NCBI GenBank assembly: GCA_036936605.1
Contig: JAUPFV010000001.1
Span: forward strand, 71,691,910-71,755,909
Direction: 5' to 3'
From: Limnanthes douglasii subsp. nivea
Taxonomy: Eukaryota > Streptophyta > Magnoliopsida > Brassicales > Limnanthaceae
DNA: 64,000 nt
The notes under the pieces are model-generated. The model had not been told where the DNA came from. It searched no databases and worked only from the letters and a program-made list of their open reading frames with translations. The first letter of the stretch is position 1. Every line of letters starts with the position of its first letter. This document shows positions 9,669 through 23,200 of the stretch, piece after piece. Both the position numbers and the translations under genes were made by a program.

Positions 9669-12600
9669 CTCCCCCTCAAGTTGTGTAGTGGGATCACCAA
9701 TACCCAACTTGGATAAAACTGATTCGAATATTCTTGCAACAACAGCTTTTGTCAAGATGTCTGCCAGTTGGTCTTCGGATCTAACAAACGGAAGTTCGAC
9801 TGTCCCATCTTCAATATTTTCTTTTATGAAGTGCCTATCTATTTCAACGTGCTTTGTTCTATCGTGATGTACCAGGTTCTTTGAAATCTTAATCGCAGCT
9901 TTATTATCGCACATTAACTGAGTTGGACACTTCAGGGGGGATCCGATTTCTTTCATTATCTTTTTTAACCAAAGTATCTCGGTAATCCCCTTAACGATTC
10001 CTCTAAATTCTGATTCAGCACTTGACAGTGATACTACTTTCTGTTTCTTACTCCTCCAAGTCACCAAGTTACCTCCAAGAAGAGTAAAGTAGCCAGCAGG
10101 TGATCACTTGTCGTTAGGATTCCCTCCCCAATCAGCATCTGTGAATACTTCAACATCAAGGTGTCCATTTTACTTAAAAATTATGCCTCTTCCTGGTGTG
10201 CCTTTGAGATATCGTATAATCCTCATTACTGCCTCCATATGGTGTTCTTGAGGATGATGCATGAACTGGCTAACTACTCCCACCGCGTATGCAATGTCGG
10301 GTCGAGTGTGAGCCAGGTAGATCAATTTTCCCACCAACCTTTGGTACCTTTCTTTACTCGCTGGTCTGTCCCCTTCAATTATCTTTAGTTTGTGATTCAC
10401 AACCATAGGAGTGTCATTTGGTTTGCAATCTACCATGCCAATTTCAGCTAATACATCCAATATATATTTCCGTTGGGAGATATAAATCCCTCCTCTTGAC
10501 CTAATAACCTTGATTCCTAGGAAATACTTCAATCCCCCAAGGTCTTTCATTTCGAACTCCTTGAAGAGGTTTTTCCTAAGAGAGCTAATTTCTTCTTCGT
10601 CATTCCCCGTTATAATCATATCGTCGACATATATTATAAGACAAGTGACTAATTCTCCTCTCTTTTTATAAAACAAGGTATGATCCCCATTACTATATTT
10701 GTAGTTATACTGCTTCATTGCCATTGTAAATCTCCCAAACCAAGCACGAGGAGACTGTTTGAGCCCATATAATTCCTTTTTCAGTTTACATACCTCATTT
10801 TCTTGAAAACCATCAGAGAAAATTGGTGGGGGTTCCATATATATCTCTTCTTCCAAGTCTCCATGTAAGAAAACATTCTTTACATCAAATTGATGAAGAG
10901 GTCAATCTTTATTCGTGGCTATTGAAAGTAAAACTCTGATAGTGTCGATCTTTGCAACCGGAGAGAACGTTTCAGAGTAGTCTATACCATATGTTTTTGT
11001 ATATCCTTTGGCAACTAATCTTGCCTTGTGTCGCTCAATGGTGCCATCGGATTTATATTTTATATTAAACACCCATCTACTCCCGACTGCTTTCTTCCCT
11101 TGTGGTAACACACAATTCTCCCATGTACCATTCCTTTTTAGAGCTTCCATTTCGGTATTCAATGCCTCATACCATTCAGTCATCTTCTTAGCTTCTTGAG
11201 CTGTTTTAGGGATTTGTTTAAAGAGAATAGTATCTGAAAATGCCTTTGCAATCTTCGTCATTCCTTTCCTGTCCGTTTTTACTGGATATGTGGAAGCACA
11301 ATGAACGTGTTCCGGTGAATACCGGTCAGGATGAACCCCTCTATTGTTTCTTGGGGGGAGAACCAGAGTTTGATTTTCAACAAATAAACTTCCTGAAATG
11401 TCATGGTTAGTAGCATTTTGTGAATTATGACATTGTAAATTGTTTACCTCTTGATGGACATTTTCTTCGGCTGATTCGCTGGTAGTATCCATGGCATTTA
11501 TTTCTCGTTGGACATTGTCTTCGGGAGAATCATTGGTGGTAGAAACTTCCTCGTCAGTCTCCTTTATTTTGGAAGAGGCGTGTTCGGTGGCGTCATCTAC
11601 CGACTCTGTCGGTACATCCTCAAAGTAACTTTCATATAGCAACCAGTCGAGTGATTCACTTATTTTCTCCCCCTGAGCACGAGATTGGTGGTCAAAAAAA
11701 TAATCGGATTCTAAGAAGTCACAGTCCATGGTGACATGGATTCGACGTGTAACCGGATTGTAACACCGATAGCCCATTTGATGGACACCTTACCCACGAA
11801 TATACAATTTTCAGCACAAGGATTAAGTTTGTTTTGACTAGTTTTAGGGATATGAACAAACACCAAACAACCAAAGACACGGGGTGGTAAGGTCATAACA
11901 GATGGAATTGTAACTTGGGTGGCAAGAACTTGTAATGGAATTTTATTTCCTAGACATCGGGTTGGTAGACGATTTGCAAGATATGTGGCCGTAGCAAGAG
12001 CTTCTGGCCAAAGAGAATGAGGAACTCTAGATTCAATCATAATAGCACGAGTTTTTTCAAGTAATGTACGATTTTTTCGTTCTGAAGTACCGTTTTGTTG
12101 AGGTGTGTTTGGACAAGTGGTTTGATGGATAAGACCATTTGTTTTAAAAAACTTATGCATTGTTTGGTTGACAAACTCTGTTCCATTATCAGAACGGAGA
12201 ATCTGTATTTTTTGTTTTCAAATTAACTCAAAATCATTTTGTAAAAACAAACAAATATTTCTGGTACTTTTGATTTATGTTTTATGAAGTATATCCAAGT
12301 CATTCTTGAGAAATCATCCACAAATAAAACAAAGTATCTAATTTGATTGTTAGTGGAATTTGGTGCTGGACCCCAAACATCAGAATGGATTAGCGAAAAA
12401 GCATAATCAACTCTAGTATTACTTTGATTAAATGAGACCCTACGATGTTTTGCAAGAATTCAGGTTTCACGTTTCTCATGAATGGAATTATTCATAAAAA
12501 GACTAGGAAACGAACTTTTAAGATAGCTAAAAGAAGGATGACCAAGTCGACGGTGCCATAACCAAAGTTTCCTTTCGGTTGTTCCGTGAGCAAGCATGGC

Positions 12601-14031
12601 ATGTCTCTTATGAACTACCTCATCAACATAATAGAGACCTCATTGTTCAGTACACGCCCAATGATCTCCTTCGTACGAATGTCCTGTAAAATGCAAAAAA
12701 TGGATACATAAGAACCACATAGTTGAGTTGTTTTGTTACTTGACTAACAGATAATAACTTTAAGGATAGTGAAGGAACGTAGAGGCAGTTTTTAATTTCC
12801 ATTTTTTCCGAAAAAATAATTGAACCTCCCCCTTTGACTTCACAAATTTCTCCACTAGCAGTCTCAATATGGGACTTCTTTGAAGATGACATGTCATCAA
12901 AGTCTTTAGGATCATAAGACATGGTGTCCGTAGCCCCGCAATCAAAGATCCAATTCATTGATTTCTCAAACCCTTTACCTCCAAGTTTTTCATAGAAGTT
13001 CGCCGTCATTCCTCCAAAACCAGTGCTACTTCCTTGCTCATTTTTAGTCGGATCTTCACCGCCACTTGTAGACGAAGCCCATTTGACATTAGATCTGAAA
13101 CACTGGTTATTTTTCTCCTTATGACCGTCCTCCCACCATTCCGGATAGCCAACCAAATGGAAACATGTCTCTTTAGTGTGTTTCTTCATCCCACAATGAG
13201 TGCAATACAAGTTGGATTTATCTTCTTTCTCTTTGGATTGGAATTTAAACCTCTGTGCGGAATCTTTAGCAGCCAAACCCATTCTAATTTCAATCGATTC
13301 ACTATCAGAAGAACTTGATTTTAGTATATTAAGCCTGGCTTCTTCCCTTCGTATTGTAGCATATGATGTTTCCACGGAAGGAAGAGGATCGTTTTTCAGG
13401 ATATCTCTCTTGACTAGTTCCAGCTTGTCATTAATCGCCATTAGAAATTGATAGAGTCTTTGTTCTTGAGTCTTCTTATTGTAGATCTGAATGTCTGTTG
13501 GGTCTTTCATAGGGTTCGGATCTCGCCTATCTATAGACATCCAGATGTTCTGCAGTTTGTTCCACAAGTCTTCTAGTATATCGGACCCTTGCCTTAATGA
13601 ATTAGCCCTCTTATGAAGGTCAAACACCTGTAACGAATCTGTACCAGAACAATATGTGGTGGCTAACCCATCCTAGAGGGCTTTTGCAGTGGGATATTGC
13701 GAGACATTATTCACCAAGCTGGATTCAAGATTCTGGATAATCCATGTGAAAACACATTGATCATCTTGTTCCCACCTTGTATATGTGTTGTCAGTTTTGG
13801 ATGGAGGTGTCGGCTCCCTGTAATGTGAGAACCTCTCCCCATTCCCCCAATTGCTTTCTTCATCAGGTTTTCCCATAGGGCATAGTTGTCACCACCGAGT
13901 TTAATCCCTATGGATAAATTCTCGGGGTTAGTTGTTTGTTGTTGTCTTCCCAGACCATTTCTCAGAATGGCAGCAATCTGCATTGTTAATTCATCAGAGA
14001 TTTGACTGACCACGACTTCATTGCCAGCCAT
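9663..14031 (-). pseudogene. Copia gag-pol polyprotein, decayed
   Basis: Gag starts at 14031 (MAGNEVVVSQISDELTMQIA; LGGDNYALWENLMKKAI) and shifts frame near 13800. It continues through 13627-12647 with a CCHC knuckle (CTHCGMKKHTKETC) and a protease-like WIFDCGATDTM, where the usual DSGA Ser is Cys. Integrase: LWLWHRRLGHPS zinc region at about 12560-12530, the core with frameshifts, then PQQNGTSERKNRTLLE around 12100. A frameshift near 11760 leads to RT (GSRWVFNIKYKSDG...RHKARLVAKGY). A Trp-to-TGA change lies at about 10904 (D*PLHQFDVKN), followed by YVDDMIITG. TAA near 10170 and TGA near 10105 precede RNase H (SSAESEF, DNKAAI, HVEIDRHFIKE, QLADILTK). It is not functional as it stands. Confidence 0.95.
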
Positions 14032-14081
14032 CTTTGTTGAGGATGTTCAGAATTCCCAGAATCACACGTGCTCTGATACCA

Positions 14082-14259
14082 TGTTAAATAACAAAGAGAG
14101 AAGTAGCCACAGGAGGCGGCTAGGGTTTTGTGTTTATTAGAAAAATGTTCCTTTTTGTATTGAATTGTTTTTTTATAATGCAAACCCAAGTAAGGCTCTC
14201 AATATATAGAGAACTTAGAGGCCTATACAAGGAAACTTAATACACTGAATATTCTAACA
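14082..14259 (-). repeat. 5' LTR of copia element
   Basis: 178 bp. The element strand ends TTATTTAACA directly before the PBS TGGTATCAGAGC. Six differences from the other LTR indicate a moderately recent insertion. Confidence 0.95.
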
Positions 14260-15503
14260 CTTTTCATAAAATTTCCTAAATCCATACCCTAACCAGTTCA
14301 ATTAAACACATAATCTCAATTGGCATGGATTCTTTTAAAAAAAACAAAAAAAAAACATACATAATTCATCAAACATACAATCGATTGTTCTACTAAATCA
14401 TAAAAGAGCTTTATTTCCTGTGATACCAATTGATGAATCGCTTATACTAAAGCCCTTTTATATATTGATTCACATAATTAGAATAAATAGAGAAAAGACA
14501 CTATGTCTTCGAGAATCTACTTTTTTTCGGGTGATCTTCAAGATCAGCTATTGCTTGTCAATCGATCTCCAAGATCTGAAACATAAAACTTTCAAAAACT
14601 AGGATTATAGGTCTTCCAATCAACAAAACGACGAGTGTTTTTAGTGTTTGAGTTTTGGCTGAAGGAATACTAAACCCTAGTCATTTTTTTATATAGATTA
14701 CAACTTACAACTGTAAGTTGTAAGCCCGTAGCTTTAACCGTCCGTAAGTTGTAAGCCTGTAGCTTTTAGCATAGGAACCACAACCCAATAAATTGATTAA
14801 ATCGAATTATTAGTTGAATTACTAATTCATGTTTAAGTGTTGAATTTCAAACATTTTTTCATAGTGCACAAATTCAACCAATTACCACATTTGTCTTCAT
14901 AAGGTTTTTTCATCCATTAATTCCAATTTAGTTGATTACACAATTTAATTATGTCAATTGTTTTATTATTAAACTACCTTGAAACAATGATCTAGTGAAT
15001 AAATATATTAAATAAATATATTGGAACATCTACTACTGTATATATAATTATTATCTAGCATAAATATATTAGAACATCTACTACCTTAAATGTTATCAAA
15101 CGACTGGCAACCGTGTTGAGAGAGATGTATATGATACATGTTGTTGAGAATTGGCTATCATATTTAAGAGTTCCTTAAAGCAGAACAAAGCTTTACTGTG
15201 AAACATTAATGATATTTTCCTTGTATATATTTATTTTGGAACCTTCCAAAGACTCAACGTTTGTATTATAATTTTCATTTTCACTAAATTATTTGACCAA
15301 AACCAAATTTAAAACTAACAGAAATAAAGTTTTTTCTTCGGTAAATCTAAAAATAAACGGTGATGAAAAATAGTCGATTGTAATGAAGCTCTAACATATT
15401 AGTTTTAACAGTAAAGTGGGTAATTTGATCCCCTATCCGGACACAAACATAACACTTGCAAGATTATACAGCAACAAACATAACACCTGCAAAATATGTA
15501 TAG
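14260..15503. other. Non-coding spacer with a possible LTR/PBS remnant
   Basis: At about 14417-14430 the plus strand reads CTGTGATACCA, the complement of a TGGTATCA-type PBS, followed by ATTGATGAATCGC. This could be the inner edge of a minus-oriented LTR starting near 14432. At 14700-14760 a GTAAGTTGTAAGCCCGTAGCTTT phrase is duplicated with small changes. The rest is AT-rich, and I see no coding potential. Confidence 0.4.
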
Positions 15504-18222
15504 CTATCTTCGAGCTCTCTTCCGTTTATTCAGCGACTTGAATTCGTTGAACATATAAGCAACGACCTCTTTCAATGTGGCTTCCCTCTCTTCGACAAAA
15601 TTCCAGAGTTCTTTGACTTCTTCAGTTATAGTTTCCTACGTCCAAATCAAGATGTTAAACACTAATTATTGTGACTCTCGGCGCAAGGAGAGATATCAAA
15701 ATGACCAAAACATTGAAAAACAAATCACCCCCGCTAGACATATCACTATAAAGGCACGACGCGTAATGAATTCAACTCGCAATAATATTTTAAACATAAA
15801 AAATTGCTGAAGTAAGAAACTTATATGGCAAGCATTAACACACGGTCTCTAAGTTTAAAAAACAAGTGCAAACTGCGTACCTCATCACTTATCATATCTT
15901 TAACTCCAATGTAGTTGCTGTTCAACGGGATATCGATTATACCCTGAAATAGAAAAGACATTTCGTTACTGAATTTTAATACTAAAAGAGAGGGGAGCGG
16001 TAATAGACCACCCTTTAGCTCATTAAGGAAAGTCGCGAGGATAAAACTATTCAAAAGGCATAACTTTTCGATTATATAATAACACTTACTCATTTTTGTT
16101 TCCAAAAACTATATAATCTTCTGCTTATGGCAAAATTATGAATTAAATAAAATGGGAGCACGTAATCCAAAGAAATACCGCAATCAATTCTTTTCGAGTG
16201 TCTTGTAGCTCAGCCTTTCTTTGGCTCTCTTGGACCAATAGAGTCTGCTTTAGAGATTCCATATCCTCTAGATCATCGTCTATCTCTTTTAGCTTCTCTT
16301 CGTCTGCTGTTTCATCTTTATTTTCATTTCCAAGTAGCTTCATAACCTGTATCTTCCCTTTTAACTCCTCTCTTTCCCTTTCCAGCTTCTGTCTATGTTC
16401 GAGCTGAGTTTCTAAGTGAAGTATCTCTTTCAGGGACTTTTCTTTCTCCCTCTGGAAATACAAAATAATAATAGAAACTGTAAAATGGCGGAACCTGTAA
16501 TTTCTTTAGAGGAAACAATAGTATTAGACAGTCTAGGATCGCATTAAATGCCACACCTTGTGCTCTTCAAGGAGTCTCAAGACATTTTCATCAGCCCTTT
16601 CATGCTCCATGGAAGCCAAATTTAGTGAAGTGCTCAACTCAGAATTCTAGCACATATAGAAAGAAAAAATGGTAAGTACTGTCACAGTTATTATATATGA
16701 ACCTTGTGTTTATAACATTCACAAGGTAAGCAAAGAAGTTCTGATTTCAATTTATTTTTAGCTATAGTACAAAAATGTATCTAACATCGAAGACTTCAGA
16801 AAATCATATAGCCAAATCGGTACACACCTTTTCTTTCTCGGAATCAAGTCTTTGTCTCTCGCTCTCGGTTAGTGTTTCCTTCACATTTAGTGCCCGGCGT
16901 AGATTAAGAAGTTTCTGTTTCTTAATCTCCAAATCGTTATGAAGTTTTTCCCTTTCGTCAAGAATCCTCCGTATGTTTTCAGATTCAATCCGCTGCAGAT
17001 TCTTTCGTTCTGCTTGATAGTCGAAAAACGTATTAACCACTAGCCGTAATGTCGAGTTAATTGATAGTGAACATCTATTTAAATCATGAACCTATAAACA
17101 CTAAAAGAAAGATCATGAAACAAAGGCAACAACAGTTACGAAGTACCAGAGTTACATTTTATGAACACCTTTGATAAAATCAAGCCACATACTAGAGAAG
17201 TTAACTGAAGAAGCAATCGTCGTGGGAATAGAAGTTTGAACCATATATACAGAGCATAACCAGATGTTGCAGGCAATACATGAATGACAATAAGCACATA
17301 GATCCGAACAAGGAGTAAAGAACAAACCTTGATCAAAAACCACTTGCAATTTGTCATTCTCTGCTAGCATTCTGTCTATAACCATAGTATTCGCATTTTT
17401 CCGGTATCGTAGTTTGTCCAACTTTTCACTTGTCATATCCATTCTGAAAGAAAGTGTTTCCATGACACGACTTCTATCCCGATTACCTTCATCAGCGATA
17501 CCAGCAATGGTTTTCAGTCTACCTTCCTGCTGGAGATGCCTTCCAACCGACCCACCACCATTATAATCGTCAGCACGTGCACACCACCCGTATGCATTCA
17601 ACTTCGTATTTTCTTCCCGTTCCATCCAGTCCTTTCTACCCCGACGCTCAGTTTGAAAAGTTTTCTCGAATTCAGTGGCGTTTATGAAACCATTCCAGTC
17701 GCTAGAAAATTTCATAACTACATCGATAGTTAACTCATCCTCATTCGAGAAAGTATGAACATCTACGGGATTGTATCTAGCGAATTTCTTAAGCCAGTAC
17801 GATCTATCAAGCAAAGATCCTGCATCTCCGGTATGGCTCACTGGGTTAACTATAACCCCCATCCAAGGCCAGACATAGAGTTCATCTTCTTCTGATGTTA
17901 CTTGTACAGGTTCCGGTACAACCAAAAGTTGGTTCTGATCCGATTCACTAGCTAAATCGGTTTCTAGATATTTCGCCAACGCAATGTGGTTGGCCCTTTT
18001 TACTGCTTTGTTAGCATATCCTTTACCAACCCCTGAAGCATGTTGAAGCAAGTCCTTGTATTTGTAATCTTGTTTCTTCTTCCCAGTACAAAAGGGGCAC
18101 CTCAAACTTCCATTCACCTTCACTTTGTATCTTCCATTCCTAAGTAAGTCTAAAGGCTTTTCGACATAATCATCGATATCGGAATCACTAATACAAGAAT
18201 CCTCGCCGGAACTCATATCCAT
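15504..18222 (-). CDS. IDN2/FDM-family protein (zf-XS, XS, coiled coil, truncated XH)
   Basis: Six coding exons, all with GT-AG junctions that keep the frame: 18222-17328, 17009-16828, 16646-16557, 16451-16179, 15943-15881 and 15635-15504, giving 544 aa. Exon 1 has the zf-XS finger (CPFCTGKKKQDYKYKDLLQH) and the XS RNA-binding domain (ELYVWPWMGVIVNPV, YWLKKFARYNPVDVHTF, AYGWCARADD). Exons 2-4 encode a long coiled coil (ENIRRILDEREKLHNDLE and RELKGKIQVMKLLGNENK-like segments). Family members act in RNA-directed DNA methylation, and XH mediates complex formation. Only the two ends of XH remain (RKELIAG...YIGVKDM and VKELWNFVEEREATLKEV). The middle, normally containing GELD, WQ and WHPF motifs (from memory), is absent, so the protein is about 90 aa shorter than usual. 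MDM at 18222 is the first ATG in frame. Confidence 0.9.
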
Positions 18223-19050
18223 TTCAAAGCAAGAGACACTGAGCTAAAAGGTCACAAAGGAAAACACAACATATTATAAAAAGTAAGGTGTCTACAATTT
18301 CCAGAAGTAAAATGCCGATATTATAACAAAATGTTTCAACCTTCTCATCGTATAGTTTGATATGAACATTATGATTGTATCAGGAGCAACAAACCATACC
18401 ATAAATTTCTTAAAACAAGCATAAAAGAACAGTAAACAATGTGAAGAACAGAACGAAGAAAAAAAGGTATACCCAGTCCCAGAACTCCAAAGCTAACTAT
18501 AAGGAGATTTTCTTCGAAGAAGGTCTACGACTATACCAAAACTTGCAGGACTTAGAAACTAAACAACACCATTCCGAATTTAAGCCACAAGAGAAGAGAA
18601 TAACTCAAGAAGAGCTGAACATGACATTGATAAACAAAATTTCAGCTTCATTTCACGCAAGCAAAAGTAAAACAAGAAAAATTCAACATGCATATGATTA
18701 TTAAAAGTCGCCGGAGAAGCACCCTATGGCATGGGAACAAAAGATAGACGGAGAGAAAAAAACCTCTTTCAAATGGTGACTAAAAACAGAGAGCATTACC
18801 GGAACGAAACAATTAGCTAGTTTAAAGTTGATGGATAAACGTGTGGATATTGGAGTAGCTTTGATAACGGAGAAGAACAAACCCTAACCTTTGAAGAACA
18901 GAAATGGCAAGTTATATTTTGGTGAGAGAGAAGGTGCGCTTGAGCTTTTGGTTTTGATCGATAGAAAAAGGTGCATTTGAGGTTTGTTTGTTTTTCAATT
19001 TCTGAGTCTTTGAAGAACAGTTGAAATATAAACATGGAAGGGTTGTGTTT
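18223..19050 (-). promoter_or_regulatory. 5' UTR/promoter region of the FDM-like gene
   Basis: A splice acceptor-like TTTTAGCTCAG lies about 15 nt upstream of the ATG (near 18240), and donor-like GTAATG occurs near 18797 on the minus strand, so an intron in the 5' UTR is likely. The small plus-strand ORF here (18441-18704) has no protein character. Beyond about 19050 the sequence becomes plain AT-rich DNA. Confidence 0.4.
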
Positions 19051-20280
19051 TAATTATTCCATTTTAGTAGGAGCATCTTATAAACATAATACTACGAGTA
19101 CCATCAATTTTCTTTCTTTCAAACATATATACTTACTACCTAAAACAACAGCTTAAAAATGTTTTTATGGCATTGTAACATATATTTTTATCCTAGTTAA
19201 AAATACTTGGAGTCACTTATGTTTTTAATCAAATTTTATTTTGCTCATCCAATTTCTATAAGAGTGGTATTTTTGAAATTTGAAAATAACAACAAAATTA
19301 TTTACTTATATGTTATTTTATTAACTATATTATTTTATTAAAAACTCATTTTTATATATATATATGATCAATACTCTTAAAGAGTCCACTTTCTTTCTTT
19401 TTTTATGGTGAGATAATACTATATAAAAATGTGTTCTGCATAGATTAATGTAGATTTAGTGATTCACATCAAAGTTAAAAAATAATTAGTTTTTTTTAAA
19501 TATATTTTTTTGACCTTATGTTTTGCATAGATCAATGTTGATATAATTATATATTTTCACAAGTCTTTTCACGTATGTTTTTAAATTTATTTGTAACTAC
19601 TCATGTCTACACATCTATATTCGTTCATCAGATTAGGAGACTCGTATTCAAAGGCCCTATGCAATAGTAGTGGCTCTAATAGAAACAGAGTTTTGTGTGA
19701 ATATTTTGTAAAAACAATTACGTATGAAAATAGCTTTGATGGTAGGTATATTTGTATTGTAGCTCATGTATTGTGGATTAGTCATATTTGTACTATTTAT
19801 TCATGTTATGTGTTTGGGTAGAATTCATTCAAAATGTTCACAAGAGAATCGATGTTCTAGTTGATCCTATAACAACATATTCAGCTTCTATATTTTTCTA
19901 ACACTGACTTTTACAATAACGAAGCTATAACTTTATTACTTATCCCATATTATAAAGAAGAAGAAAATGCTAGCATAGGTAGTTATAAATAAACATAGTG
20001 GCTTGTGTGGGATTTTTACATTATCTCACATCGTAAAAAGAAAAAAAATGGTACCAAATACTAGCTTGTCTAGAAAAATATTGTTTTCACTAGATTTTAG
20101 TTGAAATTAAATGTATTATTTTTTTATCAGTTTAATATGTCATATGTAGACAAACCATACAGGTCCCGGTTTAAAATCTAAATCTGGTTTATTTAAAGGG
20201 TCGGCTCTGTCCATTCGAAGTAGATATTTTATCATTTCCCTTTGACTCTCGTTGCACCGGTTTAATCTCATCGGTTTCAA
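19051..20280. other. AT-rich spacer, nothing recognised
   Basis: No convincing coding frame on either strand and no clear repeat beyond homopolymers and a short TATATA stretch near 19350. It separates the FDM gene promoter from decayed gypsy sequence. Confidence 0.6.
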
Positions 20281-23200
20281 GTTCAAACCTAAGACATATG
20301 AAAGAAAGTGTAATATACCTCAATTCAAATTGTGACAGAGGTTAAAGGTGATGGTGATATAAAAACACATGGTTAAGACATGGTAAATCTATGAAGCTGA
20401 CAAGAGTATGGCAGCAATCTGCCATATGATTAAGGACCACATGCATCTTCCCTATTTACCAAACCTTAGGAGAATGGAAAAGGAAAAAATTTGAATACCA
20501 CAATGATATCGGTCATTGGGCGAAAGATTGTATAACTTTGTCAGAGGAAATTTAAAGTATGGTTTATTATGGAAAATTACTATAATATGCGAGAAGTAAT
20601 AGTATGGCTCAATGAAAATGAAGCATTAGTAATGGTTATGGATCTGTCGGAACGTGTAGATCGATGACCTAATTGACTATTCCAGAATAAGATAATTATA
20701 ACATGGTCACTATCGGCCAGGAGGTGACATTGTTTAATTTAAGAAATGAAAATTTGGGCCCATACCCGGATCACTATGTGGTGGAAGCTAACTCAGGAAA
20801 TAAATATCTTGAATCGTACCCATACCGTTATGTTGTTCCCATCATCTTGTGTGAGGCATTACTAGAGTGTTGCTTTGAGGCTTCTTAGGGGAGATTTTGT
20901 TTTAAGGATCATAAATTCATCTATAAAAAGGCATGCAAGAAGCCTAGAAGCACAGTTCTAGGGAAAGACGTCACCTTACCTCAGTTGGGATCTATGGGGC
21001 GTTGTTGGCCCTCACAATGATGTAATTTTGATTAATGAAATTATGTGGGGAAGAGATTCGTATGGTATATATAAATACTGGAAGTACATAAAACATATTA
21101 TTCAAGAGAACGTATGATAGAACGAGGAACCCTCCACTTATACAAACATCAGGCAGAACATTGGTCGGTTCACAGTGGAAAGTTCTTATGTCATCGGAGA
21201 GTTCAAAACAAATTTGATTCTTATTAAATCTGAGTTTAATAAAATGGTGTATATACTTTTTATAGTGGTGGATCATCAAACGTTTTATAATGCAATCTTC
21301 GACATATCTTGGCTCAATTAAGCGCGTGATATTTTCTTTAATATCCATCAATGCTTTGGGTACAATAAAGGGATGGTTTGTAGCAACCATAAGGTAGACA
21401 TGATTCGATATGTAATGTCATCACCAAAGAAAGAAGCGAAACAAAAAGAGAAAAAGAAGATACAAAAGAAAAGAAAATATAGATGAATATCAGTTTTTAG
21501 GGCCTCTAATGGTGTCAGAGTAGTTGATGATCCCATAAAGGCCTCCAGTTTTTTCGTACCAATAGAGTATATCGAGGCGTATCGTTGTAGAAAAAAATAA
21601 TCATGAGTATAGGTATGGGGTTGTTAGGGTATCTAAGAAGAGAGTTGATTGGTTTTCTGTCAAAAAATTTAGATTTGTTTGTTTGGTCTAATAAAGATGT
21701 CAGTGTGGTTCTATTATATATTATATGTCACATACTATCGATTTATTTGATTGCGAGGCTATATCGCACAAAAAATATATATTTCTCAATTTATAAGTTT
21801 GTAGTTATAGTAGTTGAAGTGGATATGTTTGAAAATGTGGACCATATCAGAGAATCTTAATATGCCACATAGACTATTAACTCGATTTTTGTAATGAAAA
21901 AAATGGGAGTTTGACAATGTGTGTTGATCTTAAAGACCTTAATGGAGCTTTTATAAATGATTATTTTCCAGTTTTTTATGATAGATAGGTTGGTGGATTC
22001 AAATTTTATGTAACAAAATTTTATTATTCATGGATGTGAATGCCGGTTACAATCATATTCAAATGCATTCTTTCGACCAAGCAAGTACAACATTCACTAC
22101 TGATCGAGGTTTGCATTTTTATAATATCATGTTATTTAGCCTGAAAAATGTTCAAACAACTTATCGAAGTCTGGTTAACAAGGTTGCTGCCTCTTAGATT
22201 GAGAGGAACGTTGAGGTATATATTAATGACATGTTGGTAAAAAGTGGCAAGGATTCAAATCACATCTCAAACTTGGTAGAAACTTTTCAAAACTTAAAGG
22301 TCGTACATCTAAAGTTTAATCTGGAGAAGTGCATCTTTATAGTTTGGCTTGGGAATTTTCTTGGTTATCTGGTCAGTAAAAGAGGTATTGAAGTTAATAC
22401 TTCACAAATATAGGTTTTGGCTGATATACAACCTATTTTCTCTCCTGACATGTGCTTAAATAATTGCAGGTGTCAACAGGCAAGCTCGCTGCGCTCAACC
22501 ATACTATTTCTCGCTCTCCGATAAATAGTGCTCATTTTTTCCATGGTCTGAGAAAGGCTACTAATTTATAATGATTGGAGAGTGAAACAAGTCATTTGAT
22601 AAGATAAAACAGCATTTGTCCTCTCTATAAATTTTATCAAATCCGAGTCGTATATAATTTTTGTATGTTTACTTGACTATCTCTTACTCTGCTGTTAGTG
22701 GGGTACCGATAAAAGGAAAAGGTAACTCCCCCAAAGCCTGTTTATTATGTGAGCAAAAATATATTTCCAATTGAAACATGATACTTTCACCTGAAAAATA
22801 TAGCTTTAGCTTTTATCATATCAACAAGGAAGATGCGAGCCTACTTTGAAGGGAAATCTATTATGGTCTGAACATTTTTCCCTCTTCATAATATTTTATA
22901 TAATCCATAAAATTCAAGAATATTAACCAGATGGTCAGTAGAATCGCGATATTTTAACATATTATACCGACCAATGACAACCATCAAGAATCAAGCATTG
23001 GCTAATTTTCTAACATAGTGTCATATTGAAGTATCTGAACCATTGTATGGGAGCTTTGAGCCATAATAGTTGGCACAAACTGATGGGGGATTGAACATAT
23101 TAGGTTGTGGAGTTGGGCTATAGTTAGTAACCTCTTTAGGGGAAGCAATAAGTCAGGATATCCTCTATGGGTTCAAGCACCAAAACAATAAGACAAAGTA

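Larger units (their letters stand above)
9491..14259 (-). mobile_element. Ty1/copia LTR retrotransposon
   Basis: Two 178-bp LTRs (9491-9668 and 14082-14259) differ at six positions by eye. On the element strand each starts TGTTAGAATATT and ends TTATTTAACA. The PBS TGGTATCAGAGC (initiator tRNA-Met type) abuts the right LTR at 14071-14082 on the plus strand. The polypurine tract TTGAGGGGGAG abuts the left LTR. The flanking 5-mers (ATACT left, CTTTT right) do not match, so a target duplication is not visible. Internal domain order is gag, protease, integrase, RT, RNase H, which defines copia. Confidence 0.95.

Noticed and set aside
18441..18704. 87-aa plus-strand frame opposite the FDM gene leader
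   Set aside because: Lys/Glu/Gln-rich read-through of A-rich DNA, with no domain and no promoter.
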